DNA from: Legionella sp. MW5194
GTDB taxonomy: Bacteria > Pseudomonadota > Gammaproteobacteria > Legionellales > Legionellaceae
Direction of reading: 5' to 3'
Assembly: GCF_016864235.1 (NCBI RefSeq)
Contig: NZ_CP045732.1
Coordinates: 1,798,001 to 1,862,000, forward strand
Length of the DNA: 64,000 nucleotides
Shown: positions 28,694-35,888 of the stretch, piece by piece
Layout: each line of letters starts with the position of its first letter
How positions within the stretch are numbered: position 1 is the first letter of the stretch
Notes under the pieces: generated by a model
Seen by the model: only the letters and a program-made list of their open reading frames with translations
What the model was told of the DNA's origin: nothing
Database searches by the model: none
Program-made: the position numbers and the translations under genes

Positions 28694-28900
28694 GTGCGCC
28701 TTTTAAATATTGTCGCTCAACGCCAGGATCGTGACATTGTTGTTCTGTTTGAAACGCTTTCTTTCTTTGAAAATGAGCAGGAAGAACTCTGGTATGACTA
28801 TAAGAAGAACGCAGGGCATGTCCTGCACAGGTTTCTGGATTTCGATAGAAGTTATCCCATGGATGCGGTGGGTTCTCGAAGCTTATGCCAGATCCTGTAA
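28694..28900 (+). CDS. Possible small protein, unrecognised
   Basis: A 68-codon ORF from a GTG with AGGA about seven bases upstream, beginning MRLLNIVAQRQDRDIVV and rich in Phe, Glu and Asp. No family is recognised. It fills the gap between marR and the convergent YCF48-like gene and shows no shadow relation to another gene. The evidence is only a plausible start and composition, so it may not be expressed. Confidence 0.35.
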   Translation: MRLLNIVAQRQDRDIVVLFETLSFFENEQEELWYDYKKNAGHVLHRFLDFDRSYPMDAVGSRSLCQIL

Positions 28901-28902
28901 TT

Positions 28903-30018
28903 TTAGCGAATCTGTGATTTAAAGATGCCCTGATTGGTACCGATATAAACGGTACCGTTTTTTAACACCGAGATGCTATTGACCGAATCGGTTTTTAATC
29001 CTTTTCGTGCTGAAAACCAGTGCATGCCGCCATCCAACGTATAATAAACCGCGCCGCTTCGCGCCGCATCGGTTCTTGCCCCAACGTAAACCAGTTTGTC
29101 ATTTTCAACGTAAAGTCCTGACAGGGAATAGGTGGTGGCGTTAAACGAGATGGGCAAACCGCCATTGACCGCCATCCAGTAGCGACCGCCATCGCTGGTT
29201 TTTAACAGGCCTTCCGAGGTGGCTGCATAGACCGTATTGGCATCGTGGGCGGCGAGATTGGTTATCTGCAGATGACGGGAGCCGACGTACAGTGTCGACC
29301 AATGCGCCCCGCCGTCGGTTGTTTTAATGAGTGTTCCATTGGTAGCCCAGCCGGGGCTTATACCCGCATAAACGGTATTGGCATCGACCGCGTCCAGGCT
29401 TAACACCCGGTTAGGCCAGGTTTTGTAGACGCTTTGCCAATGGGCACCGCCATCGACTGTTTTAAAAATACCGCCACGCGAAGTCAACTTGCCTGACGTA
29501 CTGACATACAGCGTGTTCTCATCCACAACCGAAAGCGCAAGGATATCCTTACCCGGCAAGCCTTTATTGATGCTCAACCAGGTATTACCACCGTCCTCTG
29601 TTTTAAACACGCCGGCCCCCCAGGTGGCGGCATAAACTTTGTTTTCATTTAAGGGGACCACGGCGTTCACCAGTGCGTTCTCTGGAAAACCCTGACTTGC
29701 AGCAACCCAGTTTTTTCCGCCGTCAAGCGATTTGTACACCGGCCCATTGTCATCATTCAGGGCATCAAAGCCCCCGGCATAAATCACACGGGTGCCCGGG
29801 ACAACCTGCACAGTTTCCATTACCCCTTTGCTCAGCGGCTGCCAGGGGGACACCTCCTTTTTGCGGGTGCTCACAGAATCCGCTGCCGGTGGAGGCAGCA
29901 GGTTGGTTGTCATCTGACGATTGGCCCAATAATGCATCATCCGCAGACTTAAGTTAATCAGGATAAGGAAGACAACAACGGTCAGTAAAGCAACTCTTCT
30001 TTTTTGGACTGTGGGCAT
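28903..30018 (-). CDS. YCF48/BNR-repeat beta-propeller, membrane-anchored
   Basis: A 371-residue protein with an N-terminal signal anchor (basic MPTVQKRR then hydrophobic residues 8-25) and a beta-propeller made of repeated BNR/Asp-box units, S/T-x-D-G-G-x-x-W: SLDGGKNW, TEDGGNTW, TVDGGAHW, TTDGGAHW, TSDGGRYW, TLDGGMHW. Six such units point to a six- or seven-bladed propeller related to YCF48/HCF136 or sialidase-type propellers. No sialidase catalytic RIP motif was noticed, so enzyme activity is not claimed. It is likely to face the periplasm. The direct neighbour on the coding side is a purine phosphorylase gene, divergent. Confidence 0.82.
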   Translation of the reverse strand: MPTVQKRRVALLTVVVFLILINLSLRMMHYWANRQMTTNLLPPPAADSVSTRKKEVSPWQPLSKGVMETVQVVPGTRVIYAGGFDALNDDNGPVYKSLDGGKNWVAASQGFPENALVNAVVPLNENKVYAATWGAGVFKTEDGGNTWLSINKGLPGKDILALSVVDENTLYVSTSGKLTSRGGIFKTVDGGAHWQSVYKTWPNRVLSLDAVDANTVYAGISPGWATNGTLIKTTDGGAHWSTLYVGSRHLQITNLAAHDANTVYAATSEGLLKTSDGGRYWMAVNGGLPISFNATTYSLSGLYVENDKLVYVGARTDAARSGAVYYTLDGGMHWFSARKGLKTDSVNSISVLKNGTVYIGTNQGIFKSQIR

Positions 30019-30091
30019 GAATGAAATTAATCAACAGAATGACCTATAGTAACCTGATTGGATACTGACAACAATAAGCAGGGAGGCTGCC

Positions 30092-30178
30092 ATGCTGTTG
30101 ATTACCAATACACTATGTCGTTTCCCGATTAACGCCTTTATTTATAACCTTTTTAATTGCAAAAAAACGTTCGCGTAA
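30092..30178 (+). CDS. Possible 28-residue small protein or leader
   Basis: A 29-codon ORF (including stop) starting MLLITNTLCRFPINAF lies in the 237-base gap between the propeller gene and the phosphorylase gene. GGGAGG sits six bases before its ATG, the best ribosome binding site in the area. It ends before the likely promoter of the phosphorylase gene, so it would be a separate short transcript. Hydrophobic content is moderate. Evidence is limited to the site and length. Confidence 0.3.
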   Translation: MLLITNTLCRFPINAFIYNLFNCKKTFA

Positions 30179-30188
30179 TTTTAACGTC

Positions 30189-30217
30189 TTGTAAGCCCAG
30201 TCGATAATGAGTATAGT
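30189..30217 (+). promoter_or_regulatory. Sigma-70-like promoter for the phosphorylase-deoC unit
   Basis: TTGTAA (30189-30194) and TATAGT (30212-30217) are 17 bases apart, close to the consensus, and lie 38 bases before the start codon of the purine phosphorylase. No obvious CytR/DeoR-type operator is visible. Confidence 0.55.
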
Positions 30218-30255
30218 CAGCAGCGATTTGTAACCAAGAGAATATTGGAAGAAAA

Positions 30256-31086
30256 ATGACGCAGACAAATTTGAGCCCGGCCCATCTGGCAGCAGCGGAA
30301 ATTAAGACACGTGTTCCTGACTTCAGCCCAGCCATTGGTATTGTTTTAGGCTCCGGCTTGGGCAGTTTTGCTGAACAATTGGAAAATGCCGTATCCATTG
30401 ACTATGCCGAGCTACCCGGCTTTCCCAAAACCTCCGTGCACGGTCACGGCAGCAAGCTGGTTCTGGGTTATTTGCATGGTGTTGGCGTGGTGTGTTTGCA
30501 AGGCCGTGCCCACACGTACGAAGGCGTCGATTACAGTGTTGTAAAAACGTATGTCCGTACGTTAAAATTACTGGGTTGTGAATATTTTTTCGCCACGAAC
30601 GCCTCCGGTTCTTTACGGGAAGACGTCGGTCCCGGGGAATTAATGCTTATTACCGACCACATCAACCTGCAACCCGGCAATCCATTGGTTGGACCGAATG
30701 ATGAGGAATTTGGCCCACGCTTTTTCCCACTGGATAATGCTTACGACAAAGCCACGCGTCATACGCTGCTGCAAATTGCCCTAAAGGAACACATTAATCT
30801 TCATCAGGGTGTGTATTTATCCATCTTGGGTCCGAATTACGAAACCGCAGCAGAAATCCGTGCTTTCCGCATCTGGGGCGCGGATGCCGTGGGCATGTCG
30901 ACCGTACCTGAGGTGCTGGTGGCCAACCATTGCGGCATGAAGGTTGCGGTGATTGCAACCATCACCAATTATGCCACTGGTTTAGCCAGTTGCAGCCACA
31001 GTCATGAAGCGGTAGTCATGATGGCGTCCCAAGCGGCCGAAAAATTAAACCGCCTGGTTAAAACCTTCATTGCAGGACTTGCATGA
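30256..31086 (+). CDS. Purine-nucleoside phosphorylase (PNP/XapA type)
   Basis: A 276-residue trimeric-type purine nucleoside phosphorylase that splits purine (deoxy)nucleosides into base and (deoxy)ribose-1-phosphate. Motifs: GIVLGSGLGSFAEQ (phosphate loop), GFPKTSVHGHGSKLVLG, VCLQGRAHTYEG, ATNASGSL, LITDHINLQPGNPLVGPND, ADAVGMSTVPEVLVA and ITNYATGLA with the base-contacting Asn. The relation to E. coli XapA is closest by pattern. It overlaps deoC by four bases (ATGA), a logical pairing because deoxyribose-phosphate feeds the aldolase. Confidence 0.92.
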   Translation: MTQTNLSPAHLAAAEIKTRVPDFSPAIGIVLGSGLGSFAEQLENAVSIDYAELPGFPKTSVHGHGSKLVLGYLHGVGVVCLQGRAHTYEGVDYSVVKTYVRTLKLLGCEYFFATNASGSLREDVGPGELMLITDHINLQPGNPLVGPNDEEFGPRFFPLDNAYDKATRHTLLQIALKEHINLHQGVYLSILGPNYETAAEIRAFRIWGADAVGMSTVPEVLVANHCGMKVAVIATITNYATGLASCSHSHEAVVMMASQAAEKLNRLVKTFIAGLA

Positions 31087-31850
31087 CCATCGAAAGCGAG
31101 TACAGTCGGACACTTCAAGATCTGGAGCGTGACCAAAACCAGCGCATTGTAAGCGCTGAAGAAATACTCACGCTGCTTGATTTGACGCTGCTCGATACCG
31201 GGGCGGACGAACAGGCTCTGTCGCAATTCGTGGAAAAAATAACCCGTTACCCAGTCGCTGCTGCCTGTGTTTACCCCCAGCATTTGCTTCAGCTGCCTCA
31301 AAATCTGCCGCTTAAGCGAGCCACAGTCGTGAATTTTCCCGAGGGTCTTCAGCCGCTGGCAGCAGTTGAAGCGGATGCCCGTCTGGCCATTGACGAGAGG
31401 CAAGCGGATGAAATGGATTATGTTTTCCCTTATACGGATTATTTAAAGGGGAAAACAGCCCAGGCCCTTAACCATTGCCGGACGCTCTACGAGCTTTGCC
31501 GGAATAGGCAGGTTGGCTTTAAGGTTATTCTTGAAACAGGCGCCTTCCCTTCAGTCGCCACCCTTTACCGGGCTTGCCGCGAGATCATTGAACAAGGTTG
31601 CGATTTTTTAAAAACCTCAACCGGAAAGATAGCGGTCGGGGCTACACCGCTTACGGCTTTTACCTTACTGAAAGCCATCCATGACAGCAACTCGCCCTGC
31701 GGAATTAAGGTGTCCGGTGGGGTAAAACAGAAATCACACGCCTTAACCTTCATTCATCTGGCAGAATATTACCTGGACAAAGCAGTTCATAAAACCTGGT
31801 TCAGGATTGGCGCCAGTAGCCTATTGGATGAGCTTACGCAATCCCCTTAG
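31083..31850 (+). CDS. deoC: Deoxyribose-phosphate aldolase
   Basis: DeoC splits 2-deoxyribose-5-phosphate to glyceraldehyde-3-phosphate and acetaldehyde. The 255-residue protein carries the Schiff-base lysine K177 in DFLKTSTGK, the second conserved lysine in GIKVSGGV (near 209), and NFPEG and ILETGAF strands of the TIM barrel. It is cotranslated with the upstream phosphorylase gene, forming a purine deoxynucleoside salvage/catabolism pair. A phosphopentomutase (deoB) needed between the two steps is not in the window. Confidence 0.95.
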   Translation: MTIESEYSRTLQDLERDQNQRIVSAEEILTLLDLTLLDTGADEQALSQFVEKITRYPVAAACVYPQHLLQLPQNLPLKRATVVNFPEGLQPLAAVEADARLAIDERQADEMDYVFPYTDYLKGKTAQALNHCRTLYELCRNRQVGFKVILETGAFPSVATLYRACREIIEQGCDFLKTSTGKIAVGATPLTAFTLLKAIHDSNSPCGIKVSGGVKQKSHALTFIHLAEYYLDKAVHKTWFRIGASSLLDELTQSP

Positions 31851-31886
31851 TCGCGTGGCATTGCCTGCTTAGTCCCAAGCCTCCCT

Positions 31887-31902
31887 CATCCGGGTTCGGA
31901 TG
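31887..31902. terminator. Small hairpin between convergent deoC and ubiA
   Basis: CATCCG and CGGATG flank GGTT, a 6-bp stem with tetraloop in the 73 bases between the stop codons of deoC and ubiA. No long T run; it may still act on both transcripts. Confidence 0.4.
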
Positions 31903-31923
31903 GATGCGTAAGCCTATTCCTCA

Positions 31924-32775
31924 TTATTTAAGCAGGGCATCGAGAACCAAGCCTACCCAAAGAATCAGACCATACCCACTGTTTACCGAAAACGCCTTTA
32001 GGCAAGCGTCTTCCTTTCTCTCAGAGATAAGCCATTGCTGATACAGGAGCAGCCCTCCACCTGCTAACCAGCAGAGAAAAAAAGGCAGCGACAGGGAAGA
32101 AATAAAACCTAACAACAGCCATAAACCATGCAGAATGGCGTGCAGGACTCCAATGATAAATGTATCCCATTGTGCGAAGTAAATGGCCGTGGACTTGACG
32201 CCTATGCGTAAATCATCCTGTCGGTCGACCATGGCATATTCCGTATCATAAGCCACAATCCAGGCAAAATTAATCACAACTAACAGCGTCATGGAAAAAT
32301 CCACTGGGCGATGCAGGGCGGCAAATGCCATCGGGATCCCCATCGAAAACGCCAACCCCAAAACCAGTTGCGGACAGGCAATAATTCGCTTGCAAAACGG
32401 GTACACCCACGTTAAAAACAAGGCGACAAAGGCATAATAAAAACAGGCATAAGGCAATTGCAGCAGAATGAATAACGCCAGACACAACAATACGATCAGC
32501 GTGCCTATTGCCTGCCGAAGCGTCAATTGACCGCTGGTTAAGGGCCTTTCCCGTGTGCGCTGCACGTGGCAATCAATGTGCCGATCGGCAATATCATTCA
32601 TGACGCAACCAGCAGCGCGCATGATGACCGTGCCCAAGAAAAAATAAAAAAGCAGTGCGACAGACGGCGTCCCCTGAGAACCTATCCATAACGCCCAGGC
32701 TGTTGGAGCCCACAGTAACAACGTGCCAGCGGGTTTATGAAAACGCATCAAACGCAGATAAGATCGTACATCCAT
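31924..32775 (-). CDS. ubiA: 4-hydroxybenzoate octaprenyltransferase
   Basis: UbiA attaches the polyprenyl tail to 4-hydroxybenzoate in ubiquinone synthesis. The 283-residue protein is strongly hydrophobic with eight or nine membrane helices and holds the two aspartate-rich motifs: NDIADRHID (residues 60-68) and DTEYAMVDRQDD. The start ATG shares one base with the ubiC stop, the standard ubiC-ubiA arrangement. Confidence 0.95.
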   Translation of the reverse strand: MDVRSYLRLMRFHKPAGTLLLWAPTAWALWIGSQGTPSVALLFYFFLGTVIMRAAGCVMNDIADRHIDCHVQRTRERPLTSGQLTLRQAIGTLIVLLCLALFILLQLPYACFYYAFVALFLTWVYPFCKRIIACPQLVLGLAFSMGIPMAFAALHRPVDFSMTLLVVINFAWIVAYDTEYAMVDRQDDLRIGVKSTAIYFAQWDTFIIGVLHAILHGLWLLLGFISSLSLPFFLCWLAGGGLLLYQQWLISERKEDACLKAFSVNSGYGLILWVGLVLDALLK

Positions 32776-33311
32776 CAGATTACTCGCAAAAGTCCAGGTA
32801 ATAAAATTTCAATTAGGTTAAACGGGTATTTCTCAGCAATCCTAAATTCGGACAGGCGAATCCAAAGCAAGGATTCATTCTGAGTCAACGCCCGGTCTGG
32901 CCAATAATATTCCATGCAACTTGCGTTCACCGCATAATAATCAGTACGGACACGCACTACCTCCTCTGTGTAAAAAACGAGCGAACCTAAGGACTCTTGC
33001 CGCAATCGCGCAAAAAAAGACTGATTTTTTAACCAGGTACTCCCCGGTATGATGGTACGCCCATACCAGCAAGGCGTCTTTGCAGCGGAAACAAGCACCT
33101 CGCGCTGAACGACCGTGGCCAAGGTCAAACCGAGAACTGACTTTTCCCACCAGCCGGTTGCGACCCAGTCCTGCTTTAACACATGAAGGGTAACCTTACC
33201 CGCCGTCTGTCGCAATTTGGCGGATAGCTCGTCTGCGTGCGTCAGCCAGGGAAGCAAAGCGCCAGGCGGCTTAAATGAACGGGTCAGTGCTGGTAGAATT
33301 TCAAATGGCAT
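32775..33311 (-). CDS. ubiC: Chorismate--pyruvate lyase
   Basis: UbiC turns chorismate into 4-hydroxybenzoate plus pyruvate, the first committed step toward ubiquinone. The protein of about 178 residues contains LLPWLTHADELSAKLR, REVLVSAAKTPCWYGRTIIPGSTWL and an end near IEILLPGLL. I start at the ATG at 33311 rather than an in-frame TTG two codons upstream. The expected conserved Arg (REVLV) and Glu late in the protein fit. It directly precedes ubiA. Confidence 0.9.
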   Translation of the reverse strand: MPFEILPALTRSFKPPGALLPWLTHADELSAKLRQTAGKVTLHVLKQDWVATGWWEKSVLGLTLATVVQREVLVSAAKTPCWYGRTIIPGSTWLKNQSFFARLRQESLGSLVFYTEEVVRVRTDYYAVNASCMEYYWPDRALTQNESLLWIRLSEFRIAEKYPFNLIEILLPGLLRVI

Positions 33312-33388
33312 AAGCAATCAGCGGCTAGCAAAACGCTTGCAGTATAGCATTGAGGACTGAGAGAATACAGAATGCGAATCGATGCGGA

Positions 33389-33919
33389 TTAAGGACAGTT
33401 CATTTTAGCAATGCTTAAGCGACCGCTGGACGTTATGGCTAACGAACGGGCATTATTACCGCTGCAACCTGCAGCAGAGATAGTCATATTCAACGCACCG
33501 CTGGTCACGAAGCCCGAACTGTCATAACTGACTATCCCCAGATTGGCGTTGACGGTTGTGCCCGCTGGTAGCGCTTCCTGGATTTTAACCACATCGGCCG
33601 CTGAATCGATTGTATTATTGTTATTGGCGTCAAGAAAGACAATCCAACCCTGCGCCCATTGCGCACCATTACCGCAGGCATTTAAAGCGGCATTGGCGGC
33701 TGGACAAACCGAAACACGAATACCCCGCTTGATGGCTTCCATGCGCGCATAACTGAAACTGGCAGATAATTTATTGGCCATACCCACGGCCTTGTTGTTT
33801 TGAATTAACGAATAATAGGCTGGAACACCCACAGCCATAAAAATTCCTGCCACAGCCAGGGTGACCATAAATTCTGTCAGGGTAAACCCCGCTCGGCACG
33901 TCCCTTTCAAAATAATCAC
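33389..33919 (-). CDS. fimT: GspH/FimT-family type IV pseudopilin
   Basis: A 176-residue pseudopilin with a prepilin-peptidase site: a basic leader ending in AG, then FTLTEFMVTLAVAGIFMAVGVPAYYSL, with Glu at mature position 5. The C-terminal part has the GspH/FimT pattern of Gly- and Asn-rich strands (ACGNGAQWAQGWIVFLDANNNN) and paired cysteines. It probably primes type IV pilus or type II secretion pseudopilus fibres. It follows a second pseudopilin gene by about 40 bases. FimT naming rests on domain type only. Confidence 0.82.
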   Translation of the reverse strand: MIILKGTCRAGFTLTEFMVTLAVAGIFMAVGVPAYYSLIQNNKAVGMANKLSASFSYARMEAIKRGIRVSVCPAANAALNACGNGAQWAQGWIVFLDANNNNTIDSAADVVKIQEALPAGTTVNANLGIVSYDSSGFVTSGALNMTISAAGCSGNNARSLAITSSGRLSIAKMNCP

Positions 33920-33961
33920 CGTTTTCCGAAAATTCTGTATAAATTATAGGCTATTTTGGTA

Positions 33962-34450
33962 TTAAATGTAATGAACAACGCGTAATCGGCCCAGCCGATT
34001 GATAATAACCCGACCCAGTTCAACCCCTTGATAAGAAATGGAAAAATAGCCATTAGCTGCGGCATGGCGGAGGGTGTGGCTAAAAACCAATGCGTCAGGC
34101 GAATGAAAACCAGACCAGGTAATGGTCAATGGACTGCCTGGGTCGTGCCACTCATACACCACCTCCTGATGGTTGAAGCGATGCTCGCCAGGGTCTTTAA
34201 AAAGCACCATGCCCTTTGCCCAGTTGCCCTGCTCCATAGGGTGTAAAATCAGCACAGAACGCTTAACCAGGGCTTGATTACGGGCGTAATGCATGGCTTG
34301 CGTCAATCGATGCTGCGCCACGGTCAGTTGCGTTTTAAGCTGGTTATTTGCATTCATTCCCAGATAAAAACTCAACAACAGGGTGAACAAGGCCAGACTG
34401 ACCAATAATTCAACAAGACTGAAAGCCTGTTGCCTGCTGTTCGTCGTCAC
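33962..34450 (-). CDS. Second GspH/FimT-like pseudopilin
   Basis: A 162-residue pseudopilin starting MTTNSRQQA, then FSLVELLVSLALFTLLLSFYL. The cut site has Ala where prepilin peptidase substrates usually have Gly, though the +5 Glu is kept. The C-terminal domain is short and basic. The start lies inside the 3' end of the uracil-DNA glycosylase gene (41-base overlap), suggesting coupling. Two pseudopilins in a row next to a DNA-repair gene is an unusual grouping. Confidence 0.75.
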   Translation of the reverse strand: MTTNSRQQAFSLVELLVSLALFTLLLSFYLGMNANNQLKTQLTVAQHRLTQAMHYARNQALVKRSVLILHPMEQGNWAKGMVLFKDPGEHRFNHQEVVYEWHDPGSPLTITWSGFHSPDALVFSHTLRHAAANGYFSISYQGVELGRVIINRLGRLRVVHYI

Positions 34451-35075
34451 TGGACAATCGTTGTTTAACCAAAAGTAAATCGCTAAATGCGTGTTTTTTA
34501 TCTTTTGGATTGCGTAAAAGATAGGCCGGATGATAAGTAACTAAAAAAGGAATCGCATGATAAGAGTGTAATTTAGCCCTCATCTGATTCAAAGGCGTAG
34601 TTTTACCCATGAGAAATTGCCCGGCAAAACGGCCCAGGGCGAGAAGCACTGCAGGTGACACCAATTCAATTTGCTGTACCAGGTAGTCGCGGCACTGGTC
34701 AATTTCGTCTGCCATTGGATCACGATTATCCGGTGGACGGCATTTTAAGACATTGGCAATGTACACCTGTTGTTCGTCTAACCCAATACTCTTTAACATG
34801 CGATCAAGCAACAGGCCAGCCTTGCCGACAAAGGGCTTTCCCTGTTTATCCTCATAAAATCCCGGCGCCTCGCCAATAATCATGAGCTTTGCAGCGGGAT
34901 TACCGCGGGAAAAAACCGTATTGGTACGGGTATCGGCAAGCGGGCACCGTCTGCAGGAAGCCACAGCCGTCATCAATTGCTTTAATTGCTTTTCGCAGCC
35001 TGCGTGGTGCTTACGTAAAATCCAGGGCTCTATCCCCATCTGTTGTAGATAATAATGATTTAAATGATTCGACAT
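34410..35075 (-). CDS. Family 4 uracil-DNA glycosylase
   Basis: A 221-residue iron-sulfur uracil-DNA glycosylase (type 4/UdgA). The four expected cluster cysteines are visible: C41 and C44 in CRRCPL, C111 in VLKCRPPDNRDP, C127 in QCRDYL. Catalytic motif A is MIIGEAPG near 64-71 and motif B is VTYHPAYLLRNP. It removes uracil from DNA made by cytosine deamination. The gene is seven bases after the stop of the SDR gene (sharing the leftward run) and overlaps the next pseudopilin gene. Confidence 0.93.
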   Translation of the reverse strand: MSNHLNHYYLQQMGIEPWILRKHHAGCEKQLKQLMTAVASCRRCPLADTRTNTVFSRGNPAAKLMIIGEAPGFYEDKQGKPFVGKAGLLLDRMLKSIGLDEQQVYIANVLKCRPPDNRDPMADEIDQCRDYLVQQIELVSPAVLLALGRFAGQFLMGKTTPLNQMRAKLHSYHAIPFLVTYHPAYLLRNPKDKKHAFSDLLLVKQRLSSDDEQQATGFQSC

Positions 35076-35081
35076 GCCACC

Positions 35082-35888
35082 TTATACCTGTTTTCGATGA
35101 AAAAAAGCGACAATTCTCGTGGACATAAACCGGGGAGAAAGTTTCGCGGCAAAAAACAGAATTTTATTCATTATACCGGGAATAATAAATAATTGATTGC
35201 TATTTAATCCGCTATAAGCCTTACGGGCGACTTTTTCCGCACTCATTAAACCAATGATGCCACGGGCAAGCCAGGAGCCCTGCATGTGGGCTCTTTCCAT
35301 AAAGGCACTTTCTGTTGGACCGGGGCACAGAATAGCAACCGTTACCCCATGCGGCTTTAATTCATAGGCCAAAGCCACTGAAAGGGAAATCACATAGGCT
35401 TTCGTAGCATAGTAAACCGACATGCGCGGCCCCGGTTGAAAACCAGCCGTTGAGGCCACCTGTAAAATTTTCCCCCGACCCAGTTTGCTGAAACGGACGG
35501 CGTAATGGTGGGTCAGCTCGGTCAGACAAACCATGTTTAATTGCATCATGGCGTTGACTGTGCCCCCATCCATGTCGACAAAATCGGCCAGGCAACCGAT
35601 GCCGGCATTATTAATCAGGCATTCAATATCCAGTTGTTTTGCTTCAAGGGCATTGATCAGATGCTCTGCGCTACCAGGATGACTTAAATCCATGGCCACG
35701 CTGTCAGCCTGAATACCAAATTTTAATCGAAGCGTGGCCGCCAGTTCATTAAGCCGCGCCTCCTCACGGGCCACGAGAACCACATCATGCCCCTGCCTTG
35801 CAAATTCAAACGCTATGGCTTGTCCTATTCCCCGTGAAGCCCCAGTAATCAGTGTCCTCATAGTGATCATCCGTATAAATGAGTTCAT
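35082..35888 (-). CDS. Short-chain dehydrogenase/reductase
   Basis: A 268-residue classical SDR. The nucleotide motif is TGASRGIG, then NNAGIG, the catalytic YATKAYV (Y-x-x-x-K) with upstream Ser in the ASTAGFQPG stretch, and PGPTESAF. The C-terminal part is hydrophobic (IPGIMNKILFFAAKL), as in DltE/YqjQ-like membrane-associated SDRs. The ATG at 35888 has AGGGGC nearby; ATGs at 35870 and 35861 are alternatives. It begins inside the 3' end of the patatin gene by about 80 bases. The substrate is unknown. Confidence 0.88.
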   Translation of the reverse strand: MNSFIRMITMRTLITGASRGIGQAIAFEFARQGHDVVLVAREEARLNELAATLRLKFGIQADSVAMDLSHPGSAEHLINALEAKQLDIECLINNAGIGCLADFVDMDGGTVNAMMQLNMVCLTELTHHYAVRFSKLGRGKILQVASTAGFQPGPRMSVYYATKAYVISLSVALAYELKPHGVTVAILCPGPTESAFMERAHMQGSWLARGIIGLMSAEKVARKAYSGLNSNQLFIIPGIMNKILFFAAKLSPRFMSTRIVAFFHRKQV

